A stretch of DNA of 64,000 bases from Phlebotomus papatasi (Eukaryota > Arthropoda > Insecta > Diptera > Psychodidae), in assembly GCF_024763615.1 (NCBI RefSeq), contig NC_077223.1, positions 5,952,001 to 6,016,000 on the forward strand. Direction: 5' to 3'. Numbering within the stretch: the stretch's first letter is position 1; each line of letters opens with the position of its first letter. The translations under genes and the position numbers were made by a program. Of this stretch, positions 1 through 10,981 are shown piece by piece. The notes beneath the pieces were generated by a model that was not told where the DNA came from, did not search any database, and worked only from the letters and a program-made list of their open reading frames with translations.

Positions 1-912
1 AGGATATAATCCGATTCGTAACGAACTATTTGAAACAAATGATCATGATTATGTTCCCCAATTATCCCGTCTCAGCACCATTATAATTCGGGCAGGTATT
101 CGACTATTCCGCCGAAAACTACACCGCATACCGGCTTCAAAGCGGAAAGGGGAGCCTCGGCCGAATTACAGTGTTGGGGAAAAAGAACGCCTGAAGGGCA
201 AAGAAAAAAACCCTTTTTCCACCGACACTGCCCTAACTACCTCGAATAAAATTAAAAATGCTACGAATTATTCGAAATTTACCGCCTGCCTAAAAAAATG
301 TGGCTGCCTACAACTGCGGATCCGGGAAACAAATCAAGACCGTTAAATTCAACATAATTGAAAATAAAATTAAAAAAAAATAATAATCGTATAAAGGTGT
401 CCTAATTACTACGTGACATCAGATGACGAAGGAGGATAAAGAAATGAGTGTTGGCCGTGAAAAGTTGAATGGCACTGTTCATACGGACAGTTACAATTCA
501 AAATTGCTGTAGCATGAAGTGCTACTACAAGGACTTCCCAAAGGACACTGCATGCAAGGTGTCTAAAAAAAAATGGGATATAAATGGTGATAACCGAAAT
601 AGACGAACGATGTTCGATACAGCTTTAAGCTGATTCTATGTATAACGATTATCTTCGATCATGGCGAACACCTGAGAGGTGAATGATTCTACTTTGAAAG
701 CAAATCAATCCGTTCTGATCGAAGGCCTACCCAACACATCCTCCATTCACGGAAAAGAAAAAAAATTGTTGAATTTTTAAAATAAAAATATCTCTGAACG
801 TTACTCGCTGATATACCCTCACATAATTTAAACTACGTTACTTTACAAAAAGAATATCCGATGACATTGCCCAAGTCGTTACCATAAATCCATCCCGACA
901 CAAAAAATCCCT
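1..912 (-). other. noncoding region downstream of retrotransposon pol
   Basis: No long open frame on either strand. It lies 3' of pol on the minus strand and probably belongs to the retrotransposon's 3' untranslated region. The terminal bases of the 5' LTR candidate do not reappear here, so the 3' LTR must lie to the left of the window or be missing. Confidence 0.5.
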
Positions 913-3900
913 TCAACCAGGTTTGATGTCCTTCCTATGGAACACCGCCTTCCGTCCGGTGTTCAAGTCCTCAAGTTCATAGGTTTGACCTTGAACCGAC
1001 ACCACCTTACTTTTTACCCAGGGACAGAATTTTGCCTGGATTTTCCTATTGGCATCTGACAAGGCAAAGGAACGCCTGAACACTACATCGCCCACAGAGA
1101 ACTTGCCCGGCTTCTTCCGCAAGTCGTACCGTTTCTTAGAGGACTCGTGAGATTTTTTGGATCTCTCTAAAGCCTTTTGTCTAGCCAACTTTAAGGTTTT
1201 CAGCCTATCCTCAACAGATGGAGCCGTATTGGCATCCGCATGCACATACTCTTCCCCGTGCGAAATCATATCCTGCCCAAAGTTTAGGTAATAGGGAGAG
1301 AATTGAGTGGTCTCATGCACTGAGGATCGCATGGCCATCCCAATCTCAGCCAAATGTTTCGGCCAATTGGTGTGTTTGGACCCTATATAAGACCTAATGG
1401 CGGTAATAATCGTCCTGTTTGCCCTCTCAGTAGGATTAGCTTGAGGAGTGTACCCAGAGGTAAACCACTGAGTGACACCGAGGTTTTTCAGGAAGGACTG
1501 CAACTGAGTTGCCTTAAAACCACTACCGTTGTCGGTCAAAATAACGCGGGGAACGCCGAATTGGGGAAATACATTCTGGGACAGGACTTTAATAACCGAA
1601 TTCGCAGTGGAATTCCGAAGAGGATACAAAAGAACGTATTTGGTCAGCTTATCAATTATGACTAAGATGAAACGGTGACCCATAGTACTGGGTACTAAAG
1701 GTCCTATAAAATCAGCGGACAAATGTTCCCAAGGACGTGTGGCTACTACATGACTGCCCATCGGAGGTGTTAGGTCATAGTTCGGGGCTTTAGACTTTTT
1801 ACAGGTTTCGCATTTCCGGAGGTAATCGCGCACGTCAGTACGAAGACGAGGCCAGTAAAAGAACTCCGTGATTTTGCGAAAGGTCTTGAAGAACCCGAAG
1901 TGAGCCGAAGTGGGGTCATCATGGTACTTTTGCAGTATGGCTTGACGTTCACCCTTAGGGACACAACATCTCCACCTAAAACTATACGAACCCAAGGGAG
2001 TTTTATAGCGGATGTATTTATAGAGCCGGCCGTCTTCTATTTTATACTCCGGAAGGGTGCTCGGGGATTTCGAGACTTGGTCATATAGGGACGCATACCA
2101 TTTATCTTCCCGGGTCGAAATGGTATTAACGTTCCTTGAAAGGAAATCAGCTATCACATTACTTTTACCGGGACGGTGGACTATGTCAAAGTCAAATTGC
2201 TGAAATTCCAACAACCATCTTCCTATACGACCACGGGCTTGCTTCTGGGATAAGATCCACTGGAGTGCAGAATGATCTGTCTCCAAAGTGAACTTGGTGT
2301 GAAGCAAGAACTGCGAAAACCTTCGAAGACAAAAAAGACAGGCCAAGGCTTCTTTCTCTGTTGTGGAGTATTTCTGCTCAGCCGCCGTAAACTTTCGCGA
2401 AATGTAACATATCACACCCTCCTCATCACCCGCACCCTGAACAAGGACTCCCCCCGCCCCAACATCACTAGCGTCAGCACGCACTATGAAGGGTTGGGAG
2501 TAGTCAGGGAGTTTTAAGATAGGGGCAGATACGAGGAGATGTTTTAATTCCGCAAAGCCACGATCGGCTTCCTGTGACCATTCAATCCGTACAGGATTTC
2601 CTTTTAAGAGGTCAGTTAAAGGAGCTGAAATACTTGCGAAGTTGGGAATGAAACGTCTAAACCATCCCGCCATACCAAGGAATTGACGCAATGACTTAGG
2701 GGTTTTGGGAACTGGGATGTTACATATGGCCTGGACTTTGCCATCATTAGTACTAAGACCCTGTGTACTTAAGGTATATCCTAGATAATCAAGTTCAGAC
2801 ATGCAGAACTTTGATTTTTCTAGGTTAATGGAAAGATTGGCCTTCCTTAATCGACGCGCGACCTCATCTAAAACTTCTAAGTGGGATTTAAAGTCTTGAG
2901 TAAGAATTATAATATCGTCCAAAAAGCAGAATACATGGGGTTCTAAGTCGCATCCAATTACCACATCCATAAGCCTCGCCATCGTCATTGGACTATTAAC
3001 TAGGCCGAAAGGCATTCTTTTGTAACAATACATTTTGCGTCCTGGGATGGCAAAACTTGTCTTGATTTGGGACTCTTCATCCAGCGGAATTTGAAGGAAT
3101 GCGTCGCTCAAATCAATGGATGATAGATACTTGGAGCTTTCAATTCTGTTAATAATACTTTCAAGGTTTGGGATAGCATAAGCATCTCTAATAGTTACTT
3201 TATTAAGACCTCGAGCATCAATACAAATACGAATTTTGCCCGACTTTTTCATTTGGATATTGGGAGGCGAGTTCCATGGCGAAAATGAGACTTCCCGTAG
3301 TACTCCCATCCTAACCAGCCTTTGAATTTCTTTATCCACTTCAGGAAGAAGATGGTAAGGGACGGGATAAGACGGCTTCCTAACGGGTGGGTTGTCTCCC
3401 GTATCAATCGTGTGCTTAAGAATATTAGTGCAACCGAAAAAGTCTTCAGTAGTGATCAAGAATTTTTGGATGGATTTATCTAACTCCAGTCGTTCTGACT
3501 GGGAGAGCAGAATTTGATTTTCTTGAGTCTCAGGGACTGTTGAAAGTGCATTCAACAAAACGGGTTGTATGCCAAATGCATGCCAAAAATCCATCCCTAA
3601 AGTAAAGGGTATGGAAATTTCAGGGACCAATAAGGTGGGAATCAATTCTGTTCTACCATTGAAAGTTATCATTAGATCAACTACTTTGGTAGATAAATAA
3701 GTTGACCCATCGGCTACACGCACAACGATATTTGAGGTTCTTGGAACTAATTTTAAGAGCTTTACTAAATTAATGCAACCACATCCCAATATGCTCTGAG
3801 ACGCTCCGCTATCCAAAAGACCCATGGCTTGCTCTATGTCAAAAATTTTTACGTTAACATACGGACGATTTTCCCCATTGGGATAAATAATAAGGGATTC

Positions 3901-4047
3901 CACCTCTGAAGGAGGATGAGAATCATCAAGATTTAGGGATTCGGTATCTGACTCAAAATTGATTAAATTGCCCACTGCTTGTGAATAATTATCTAAAACT
4001 ATACTATCTGCAAATGAGATGAGATCACGGTCTTGGGAATCATCCAC
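913..4047 (-). CDS. pol: retrotransposon Pol polyprotein (protease, RT, RNase H, integrase)
   Basis: Polyprotein of about 1044 residues that copies the element's RNA and inserts the cDNA. Aspartic protease: LLDSGAS at about residues 77-83. Reverse transcriptase: FLDD catalytic motif at about 375-378, preceded by the IDLSDAFLQIPL and MPFGLVNSP blocks. RNase H: RADASDVGAGG and TDHSALQW. Integrase: an H-H-C-C zinc region (HFGFF ... CETCKK), then a D,D,E core (ADFIGPL, LTDNGSGF, PTERANR). No stop or frameshift interrupts it. The first codon of the open stretch is GTG, not ATG, and the frame stays open upstream through the gag stop in the -1 frame relative to gag, so expression as a Gag-Pol fusion by -1 frameshifting is likely (inference). 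Length and order are normal for gypsy Pol. Confidence 0.93.
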   Translation of the reverse strand: MDDSQDRDLISFADSIVLDNYSQAVGNLINFESDTESLNLDDSHPPSEVESLIIYPNGENRPYVNVKIFDIEQAMGLLDSGASQSILGCGCINLVKLLKLVPRTSNIVVRVADGSTYLSTKVVDLMITFNGRTELIPTLLVPEISIPFTLGMDFWHAFGIQPVLLNALSTVPETQENQILLSQSERLELDKSIQKFLITTEDFFGCTNILKHTIDTGDNPPVRKPSYPVPYHLLPEVDKEIQRLVRMGVLREVSFSPWNSPPNIQMKKSGKIRICIDARGLNKVTIRDAYAIPNLESIINRIESSKYLSSIDLSDAFLQIPLDEESQIKTSFAIPGRKMYCYKRMPFGLVNSPMTMARLMDVVIGCDLEPHVFCFLDDIIILTQDFKSHLEVLDEVARRLRKANLSINLEKSKFCMSELDYLGYTLSTQGLSTNDGKVQAICNIPVPKTPKSLRQFLGMAGWFRRFIPNFASISAPLTDLLKGNPVRIEWSQEADRGFAELKHLLVSAPILKLPDYSQPFIVRADASDVGAGGVLVQGAGDEEGVICYISRKFTAAEQKYSTTEKEALACLFCLRRFSQFLLHTKFTLETDHSALQWILSQKQARGRIGRWLLEFQQFDFDIVHRPGKSNVIADFLSRNVNTISTREDKWYASLYDQVSKSPSTLPEYKIEDGRLYKYIRYKTPLGSYSFRWRCCVPKGERQAILQKYHDDPTSAHFGFFKTFRKITEFFYWPRLRTDVRDYLRKCETCKKSKAPNYDLTPPMGSHVVATRPWEHLSADFIGPLVPSTMGHRFILVIIDKLTKYVLLYPLRNSTANSVIKVLSQNVFPQFGVPRVILTDNGSGFKATQLQSFLKNLGVTQWFTSGYTPQANPTERANRTIITAIRSYIGSKHTNWPKHLAEIGMAMRSSVHETTQFSPYYLNFGQDMISHGEEYVHADANTAPSVEDRLKTLKLARQKALERSKKSHESSKKRYDLRKKPGKFSVGDVVFRRSFALSDANRKIQAKFCPWVKSKVVSVQGQTYELEDLNTGRKAVFHRKDIKPG

Positions 4048-4091
4048 AGAGAGATTTTGTGAAGATTCCGCGACCTCAGACTCTCTAATAA

Positions 4092-5990
4092 TTACTGGGT
4101 CGCTGGTGGTTCCCCCTGATGAGGGTTACACACCGGACAAAGGCCATAAATAGTTCCCACTTTACCGCATTTAAAACAAATGTACTTGGGCCTAGTAGGA
4201 CAACTTCTCACGTTGTGAGAATTATTCTTACAATAAACGCAAGGTTTTTTACCAGATTGTGAGTTCGTGTTATTGGACTGGGAACCACCACCTGCACCAT
4301 TGGGTGGATTACTCCCCCCTCCCTGGTCCTGATGGATCCTCTGATTTGCTGAGGAAGCGTTTGCACTTCTCCCCCCACGTCGTCCATTGCCCCTTGAAGA
4401 GGAGTTTCTCCCCCCACCCCTTCCAGAATGACTAGAATTAACCGAAGTTGAGGAAGATGTCCCCCCACTCTGCCCATCATGGTCAGATGTTCTGCCCCCT
4501 GATCCCGTATGGTCGGAGGATGCTCCCTGAGAGCCCACTGCATTGAATCTCGCGTTTTTAGGGCGATCCAGAAAAGCATAAGAACGATTTCTTTCAATGA
4601 GTTTGAGCTTCATTGAGAGTTCCGCTATGGTGGGAATTTCATAAAGGAGGAGAGCATTGGAGAGAGAATAGTGAAGATTCCTGCGGATTAGACGGACTTT
4701 TTCTGACTCTGAAATTTCCTCATCTAATTCCTCGAAGAGGGATAACATCGACGCTAAGAATACCTCCGCGTTCTCCCCCACCCCTTGCTTCCTGTCCTCA
4801 ATTTTTTTCCTTATTGCGAAATCGCTTTCTAAATTGCAAAATGCACTAAGAAATTTTCCGCGAAACTCCTCCCACGAACAGCTTAGCAAATACTCAGAGA
4901 AAGAGTCGTACCATGTTTGGGCTCCATCAGTCAATAAAAGTCTCATCGACCAGACAACCTCCTGCAATGAAACACCCTGAATCATTGCCATCCTCTCCAC
5001 ATCCCGCAAGAAAATCTTAGCCTTTTTCCCCTTGCGGTCTCCAGAAAAGCTGACTCCCCAGTCCTTTAATTGCAGGGGTTTTAATCTGCGTGGTGCAGGT
5101 GTGGGAAAAGGGTTGGAACGTGGCAAATTTGGGGGTTGGGTATCCACAAGCTGAACAGCGTCATCAGAATTTGATACACCAGGAAATTGGGACCTTCCTC
5201 CGGATTGAACGAGCTTTAATTGCTCCAAGGAGTCATTAATGTTTTTTAAAATGGACTCAAGACCTTTGATTTGAGCACTCTGGGCATTAAATTGCTCGAT
5301 CGTGACAAACTGGGATCTATTATCCGATTGAGGCACCATGGATCCAGTATTTGGGATGCCAAAAGTTTGTCTACGATTTTGCGAAGATTCCAGGTGCGGA
5401 AAATCAAGGTTACGCGGAACAAACGGTTCACTCGCGGCGGAAAGTATAGGAATGGTCTTTTCTAATTGTGGTGGTGCTGTTCCCCCCTCCTGAACATAAA
5501 TGTCCGAAAAAAGGGATTTCTTTGGACTTTTGGAACGTTTCGGATTTTGAGTGGGCGTAAGAGGACATGCAGAAGCACCCGATACCTTTCCAGAAGCTAC
5601 ATACTTCTTCAATTGCTCTTTAAATTGATGGCGAACTTTTTTCAATTCCGTAAGGGCGGATCCCAAAAGGGTATTTTTAGGGTCGCGAGGGTCCGAAGTA
5701 TATCTCATTTTATTCTCTATGTGTTGGAAAATCGTAGAGATCTGAACTGACTTCGCATAAAATGCCTCACCTTCCCCTATTTGAGCTCTAAATTGCTTAA
5801 TAATTTCTAGAGTCTCATCCCTAATTTGCGCGGAATCACCTTCTATAGGGAATAATGGGACACCATCACTAATAGCATTCTGCAAAATATCACGAGCCTT
5901 GTCTATAGTTGCTGGCCATTTGATTCCCCTGGCCATCAATTCCCAATCCAATTGCGCTTCAGCAAGAAATTTCGGATCAAAATCCTCCAT
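4092..5990 (-). CDS. gag: retrotransposon Gag polyprotein
   Basis: Structural protein of about 632 residues starting at an ATG (complement of 5988-5990). The middle has a retrotransposon-Gag type region (WGVSFSGDRKGKKAKIFLRD ... VWSMRLLLTDGAQTWYDSF). A long Gly/Ser/Asn/Arg-rich segment follows, then a C-terminal nucleic-acid-binding part. The first zinc knuckle is a good C-x2-C-x4-H-x4-C (CVYCKNNSHNVRSC). The second (CFKCGKVGTIYGLC) has Thr where His is expected, so it may not bind zinc normally. The stop TAA lies at 4094-4092 and overlaps the pol open frame. Confidence 0.88.
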   Translation of the reverse strand: MEDFDPKFLAEAQLDWELMARGIKWPATIDKARDILQNAISDGVPLFPIEGDSAQIRDETLEIIKQFRAQIGEGEAFYAKSVQISTIFQHIENKMRYTSDPRDPKNTLLGSALTELKKVRHQFKEQLKKYVASGKVSGASACPLTPTQNPKRSKSPKKSLFSDIYVQEGGTAPPQLEKTIPILSAASEPFVPRNLDFPHLESSQNRRQTFGIPNTGSMVPQSDNRSQFVTIEQFNAQSAQIKGLESILKNINDSLEQLKLVQSGGRSQFPGVSNSDDAVQLVDTQPPNLPRSNPFPTPAPRRLKPLQLKDWGVSFSGDRKGKKAKIFLRDVERMAMIQGVSLQEVVWSMRLLLTDGAQTWYDSFSEYLLSCSWEEFRGKFLSAFCNLESDFAIRKKIEDRKQGVGENAEVFLASMLSLFEELDEEISESEKVRLIRRNLHYSLSNALLLYEIPTIAELSMKLKLIERNRSYAFLDRPKNARFNAVGSQGASSDHTGSGGRTSDHDGQSGGTSSSTSVNSSHSGRGGGRNSSSRGNGRRGGRSANASSANQRIHQDQGGGSNPPNGAGGGSQSNNTNSQSGKKPCVYCKNNSHNVRSCPTRPKYICFKCGKVGTIYGLCPVCNPHQGEPPATQ

Positions 5991-6355
5991 TTATTAAAGA
6001 AACTTCCCCAAAAGGAGTAAAATTTGTCCAAAGAAATAAACAAAAAAAAAGGGGAAAAAAACAACGAAACTCACTCACTATTCTCGCCGAGGACTAAAAA
6101 AAACCCCGAAAAAAAGGATAAATTGAAACAAAAATCCTCAACGAGAAAAAAAACCAACGGAAAATTTAAATTAAATTACACAGATAAATTACGCAAAGAG
6201 AACACGTAAAAAAAAGCACTCTTATCACGGCGCCAATTTTTATCACCGCCACCGTTAATCCCTCCCAATCGTCTCGCCCAACTGCCTAATTTTGCACTAG
6301 TTTAAAGAGCCGGTCAATGAACTCTTGGGAAAATGAACTTGGATACTCACGGTTT

Positions 6356-6374
6356 CCATTTGCATCGGGCGCCA
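6356..6374 (-). promoter_or_regulatory. tRNA primer binding site of the retrotransposon
   Basis: On the minus strand TGGCGCCCGATGCAAATGG begins three bases after the presumed LTR end (…AACA at 6378). The first ten bases, TGGCGCCCGA, match the start of the usual tRNA-Lys type primer binding site; the rest diverges, so the exact tRNA is uncertain. The 6000-6355 stretch between it and gag is an A-rich leader without a gene. Confidence 0.7.
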
Positions 6375-6377
6375 AAA

Positions 6378-7782
6378 TGTTAAGACAACATTTATTCCTC
6401 AATTTTTCCTTCTACATCCACGAATTCCTCAATAACCAACCAAGGAGGTTCCTTTCCTATCCTTTCCTTTCCTTCTCCCTTATCCCGTTCTTCCTTTCTT
6501 CCGATTTCAACGAGTGGGGGCGACGGGCGATGCCCATCCAGCCCCTGCGCTTCCGGATGGAGCGCTCCCACGGCGGTCGAGGTCTGGGATTTGGGAGAAG
6601 GTGCTGCGAAGATCTCTGGTGGCCTTTGAGGTAGTGGCAGAGGCTGTATTGCCGGGTGGCTGGTGGCACTGGGCTGGTGACTCTGGTGGTGATGGGTGAG
6701 TTGATGGGAAGCTGGTGGAGGTTGCCGAGAGTGATGTGCACTCTCCGACGGCCGGTGATGAAAGAGGCAGAGGTGATTTTGTCCTCTTATCAATTGCACC
6801 ACTTTTCCCTCCAATTCCTCGTCGCCTCCAGCGACCTCATCGCCTCAACAGAGCACCACCACCAATACACTCAGAAAAATGGTTGCACACGCAACACGTT
6901 GTACGAATACTCAGTATCATCATGTACGCCCATACATTTTACTCAGTACTATTTGCACCAAATGAGACCCGAAGTGTGCTTTGGTGTGAGTGTGTCCGTG
7001 TGAAGTATTATCTCTTACAGAGTAAATACGTAGTATTACATACATCGTAAATATAATAAAAACCCCGTATGACAGAAAATGCTGTTGGCAGGCGTGTTGT
7101 CAGTTCTTTTGACAACGGGAAATATTTTCCATTGGAATATTCTGTTTACAAATTATGTGTTACAATTATTAGTAATTTCAGTGATTATAATAATATAATA
7201 ATTATGCGACGCTGTGTTATCTGTAGAAAACAGTGAAGTGATAATATTAAAGAAGTTGCAAACCTAAAATACGCGATTTTTTATTCCATTCTGTGAGTGT
7301 TTTTGGAAAATATTTTTTTTAACATGATAATTTGTGATTATCTAATTTGTTCACTCGTTATCTCTGGTTGAATAAAATATATTAAAATCCTTGTGACTTC
7401 CATATTTTTGTCAATATTTGGAAATAAAAACGGCAGGTGCATGTGACAAGTTTGTTTGGTCGCCATTTGGTCGTGTGCGTCTGTATGTGTGTGTTGACAG
7501 TTATTTTGCAGTTACAAGTGAGTAGTTTATACGGAGTTTTCGTACAAGTATGTACTCTCAGTACAGAAATACGTAGTTTATACTGTGTATGTGAGTGAAC
7601 TTGTATTTTTGAATGACAAGTCCTCATCAAATACATAATACATGTGTAACTATGTATTTTTCCTCCAAGAATAAGTCGTAAATACATTGTATGTCATGTG
7701 AACTGTGAATTTTGGTCCCGCCGGGTGATCACTTCAATGAAGCATTCACCAATTTTGACAGGTGATCACTTCACAGGGTTAC
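6378..7782 (-). repeat. candidate 5' LTR of the gypsy element
   Basis: The inner end is well placed next to the primer binding site: plus-strand TGTTAAGACAACATTTATT, which on the minus strand ends …TTAACA with an AATAAA 9-14 bases before the end. The outer end is a guess: GGTTACA at 7776-7782 would give a minus-strand LTR running TGTAAC…TTAACA, 1.4 kb long. A shorter LTR ending near 6860, with other repeat DNA beyond it (ACTCAGAAAAATGG at 6868), is also possible. No gene is seen here. Confidence 0.4.
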
Positions 7783-8080
7783 AGAATTCTCCCCCACCAC
7801 AGTACCAAAAATACTTCTTAATTTTTGTTGGGCGCCAGATCCTACAAGGATTGTGCACCAAGTAAAACACTAATATATTGGGGGACAACAAATAATATAT
7901 TTCACAAATTACTATTTAATTACACAATTAATTCTTATTTAACAAACTTGCGGAAAATTTTTACGGACGATGTTGTTGGGATGGTGGCTGCAGAGCAAGA
8001 GGACGATCTTCTTTTTCAGACCCAAAGTCAGGGCAATCATTCCCCCACCATCGAGTGATAATTATAGATACATTTTTGGC
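7783..8080. other. spacer with a second PBS-like remnant
   Basis: On the minus strand TGGCGCCCAACA at about 7842-7831 resembles the tRNA-Lys primer site of gypsy-class elements. No retroelement body follows in that direction other than the element already annotated, so this is at most a relic. C-rich CTCCCCCACCA-like words occur near 7789 and 8040. No gene. Confidence 0.25.
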
Positions 8081-8371
8081 TAGAGGAACCAAAAAGGAAA
8101 AAGTAGTTGTTCTGCTTTTGTAGTGATAGTCGCTAGCATTTGAAAAAAAAAACTTCGCCGAGATTTCTTTTTGAAGCCAATTTATGAAGTTCAATTAATG
8201 AAATTTCAACAAAATTTTCTCTTTCAACAAAATTTGGAAAGAAAAATTTCTCAAGAATAATTAAAATTCACAAAAACATTAAAAAATAAATACAACATCA
8301 GCCACTTTTTTTAGTGTTGCCAGATTCGAATGCAAAAATGACTTTTTCCTTTAGTGGTGGTTCCTCTGTCT
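8081..8371. mobile_element. short terminal-inverted-repeat element
   Basis: Left end AGAGGAACCAAAAAGGAAAA; the right end, read in reverse, is AGAGGAACCACCACTAAAGG followed by AAAAAGT. The interior is AT-rich and noncoding. No clear target duplication was found, so class and limits are uncertain. Confidence 0.4.
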
Positions 8372-8544
8372 CTGCTTGAACTCTATTGCATTTTTCATCG
8401 ATTTAAGAATAAGCAGAATATGCTGCATGTTTACGTTAATTTTCAAACAATTAACATTTAGGACTTAATATACTTAACATGCATATACATTGATGTAGTA
8501 TACGAGTAGATACTGAATGAGCAATTGATTGTACAGAATCAGTA

Positions 8545-8717
8545 GTAGCTGTGTTCATGTAAACGGATCCAAGTCGGAAAGCTTTCGGATGGGTGTTGGA
8601 CTGCGTTAAGAGTGTGTTCTATTACCATTATTGTTTATATTATATATGGACAAAATAATGGAGCGAAGTCGGGGGCAGAATGCGATTCGTATTGAGGATT
8701 TAAGGATGAGTCATCTC
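8545..8717 (+). pseudogene. non-LTR reverse transcriptase pseudogene, fragment 1
   Basis: The plus strand reads VNGSKSESFRMGVGLR, a stop, then ECVLLPLLFILYMDKI, MERSRG and RIEDLRMSHL. This is the conserved RT block usually seen as VGLRQGCVLSPLLF.LYMD, with Q replaced by a stop. It is interrupted exactly before the catalytic LADD motif by the hAT element at 8718; the frame resumes at 17271. The clade was not determined. Confidence 0.8.
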
Positions 8718-10014
8718 TAGAGCTGGCCAAAATATGTATTTGCATGTTTTTATTAAGCGTTCTGAGGCTCAATTTGACCCTTTATCTTCACGAATTAGGG
8801 TCTTGTGGTTCTAATAAACCCTATTTAAAAATGCATATTTTGACATAGGGGAGACCAGGGAGGTTGGGACACTTTTTCATGTTTTGACTTTCAGACACTA
8901 TTGCAAAAAATCAAGTTAGTGTATTACAATTTTATGCGGTCTTTAAGATACTTATGGGTATTGACTTTATAAAAAAGTACTCGAAAGAACTTGGAAAACA
9001 ACTGAGTTTTCTTGGAGAAGTTAAAACATTTAACTTGACGTTTTGTCCCAAATCTCCCCGATATGGGGCAGTATGGTACGCAAAATTTGATGTTTGGGAC
9101 GCGTTTTTTCTCGAATAATTTGCATTATTGGAGCACATTATATAATTTTAAGTACTAGATTAAAAATATTTGTAATCGAAATAAAAAGGTTTCATCTGTT
9201 ATTTCATACTTAGAAATTATTATCAATTTAATTTGTACAGTACAGTCATTTATTGTCAATCAATTATTTAAAGTATTTTCTTCTTATTTTCCATCTAATT
9301 TTCTTTTCTCTTTTTATTCTAAATATTGCAATCCTCAGGCGAGAAGATTTTCTTGCAACTCTTAGTTTTGAACTCATTGACAGATTCATGTATGATCTTA
9401 CGACAACTGCATTGTACCTGTTTTCTCATTATTTCTCTAAATAAGCTCTTGCCTTGTCTTTTCTGGAAAACTTGTGAGAATTGTAGAGTAATTGTACGAG
9501 AAATTTTCGAAAAAAGAAAATAGTTTTTAACGAGATTAGACAAAAGTAAAATATCCTCTAGAGAATAAATTATTGATCCCCGAGACATTGATGGTTTAAT
9601 TGTCCCTGTAAACAAATCTTCAACTGGTAAAGTATGCACAAGAGGGAGATTTCCAGTAGAAACTGGGCATTACTCTTCATTTTGACAATAAACAATTGTA
9701 TACCACCTACAATCTTGTCGAAAATCAACGTCCCATTCATCCCCGTTCAGGTGTCCCAAACATCCCCGTGGGTAATTTTGGTATTTAAAACCTTTGAGTA
9801 AAAATCAAGAGTGTATGATCTCGGAAACTTTTATAAATATATGTTCCCAGATTACACTGCTAGCTAATGACATAAAAAAATTTTGATTATATGTTGCTGA
9901 TATAAAATACAGAGTGAAAAACCGAGACGTGAAAAAATACAATTTTTAGCAATTTTTAACAATAAAACTGAGGATATCCATTCTTTTGGTCAAGATACAT
10001 CTTACTATTGCCTA

Positions 10015-10880
10015 CACTGAGAAAAATGTGGATGGTAAAATTTACCATCCTCCATACAAAATTCTAATGGCCGGATAATAAAAAAGTCACCCAGCAAACG
10101 CAATATTAAATTGGACTGTCAAAAATTGTAGAATCTATTGCATGGATAGTAAATTCTAATAGCCGGATTGTAAATTCTAATATCCAGGATATTAGATTTT
10201 ACTGGCCGAATGGTAAATTTTACTGGCAGGATAGTAAATTTTACTATCCGGATATTAGAATGAAAAATATCGGAAAAATTTATTTTTCCCTATTTTCATT
10301 GATTTTTTGGCCATAGTTTGAGGGCTTGGGGTCCTTCTTGGATGACATTCTCTGTATTTCAAGCCATTTTGAAGCGTGAAAATTGACGACTGGGCTGAGA
10401 TTTGAACACGCGACCTTTGTGATGACAGTCCAGCATCTTCCAGCTGCGCCACGAATTGCTATAATGTATTCAAAGCATATCGGGAACCGTTGCATCGGCA
10501 CACACGATATTCCAAAATGACATTCTAACAGCAGGATGGCAAATTTTACTGTCTTGGATAGTAATTTCAATCCAAATTACTATCCTCCGTTAAAATTTAC
10601 TGTCTTCCAGTTAAATTTTAACATCTAATATGCGGCCAGTAAAATTTACTTCCCGGATATTAGAATCTAAGAGAGGTCAAGGTAAAATCTAAATGAGGAT
10701 AGTAGATTTTACCATCCGGCTGTTAGAATTTACTATCCATAGGATAGTAAATTTTAAAATGTCAAGATGGTAGATTCTAAAGGAAAGTTTCTATGGAGGA
10801 TGGTATTTTCTACTATCTTTTCAGGCAGTAGAATTTAAAGACACGATTTGTAGAAAATACCATCCAAATTTTTCTCGGTG
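10015..10880. mobile_element. CACTGAGAAAAAT-type MITE nested in the TA element
   Basis: Left end CACTGAGAAAAATGTGGATGG; right end CCATCCAAATTTTTCTCGGTG; flanked by TA (10013-10014, 10881-10882). The interior is built from many short inverted words of the type GGATAGTAAATTTTACTATCC, so the single strand can fold extensively. It carries a tRNA-like segment. Confidence 0.75.
10381..10455 (-). other. tRNA-like pol III segment inside the MITE
   Basis: The minus strand has an A-box-like TGGCGCAGCTGG and, about 45 bases on, a B-box-like GTGTTCAAATCTC, the spacing of a tRNA internal promoter. The anticodon and acceptor arms do not pair well, so this is a tRNA pseudogene or tRNA-derived SINE head rather than a working tRNA. 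Confidence 0.5.
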
Positions 10881-10981
10881 TACGATACTGTAGTGGTTTA
10901 AATCCATTTATTTCAAAAATTAATTGAAAAAATTGCCTTGTCCCACACTACCCCTGTCCCAAACCTCCCCGGTCTCCCCTA

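Larger units (their letters stand above)
1..7782 (-). mobile_element. Ty3/gypsy-type LTR retrotransposon, 3' end outside window
   Basis: Minus-strand retroelement with the order 5' LTR candidate (6378 upward), primer binding site (6356-6374), gag (5990-4092), pol (4047-913) and at least 912 bases of noncoding 3' sequence. The pol order protease, reverse transcriptase, RNase H, integrase is the Ty3/gypsy (Metaviridae) arrangement. No env-like frame is visible. Both main frames are open, so the copy is fairly young or under selection. The right boundary at 7782 is tentative; the left boundary is cut by the window, so no target duplication can be checked. Confidence 0.85.
8848..10979. mobile_element. 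TA-flanked DNA transposon, 2.1 kb, nested in the hAT element
   Basis: Left end GGGGAGACCAGGGAGGTTGG; right end CCTCCCCGGTCTCCCC, its near reverse complement, with TA on both sides (8846-8847, 10980-10981). GGGACA and TGTCCC words recur inside the ends and near 9750. No transposase is visible. TA duplication and TIRs suggest a non-autonomous Tc1/mariner-type element. It contains the MITE at 10015-10880. Confidence 0.75.

Noticed and set aside
6392..7050. Frames of 94-140 codons in the GC-richer part of the candidate LTR
   Set aside because: His/Pro/Ser-rich or repetitive translations in overlapping frames on both strands, as expected from a GC-rich low-complexity LTR region.
7783..8060. Second LTR retrotransposon starting at the PBS-like word near 7831-7842
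   Set aside because: The body would have to run into the annotated gypsy element and no second gag or pol is present; at most a relic.
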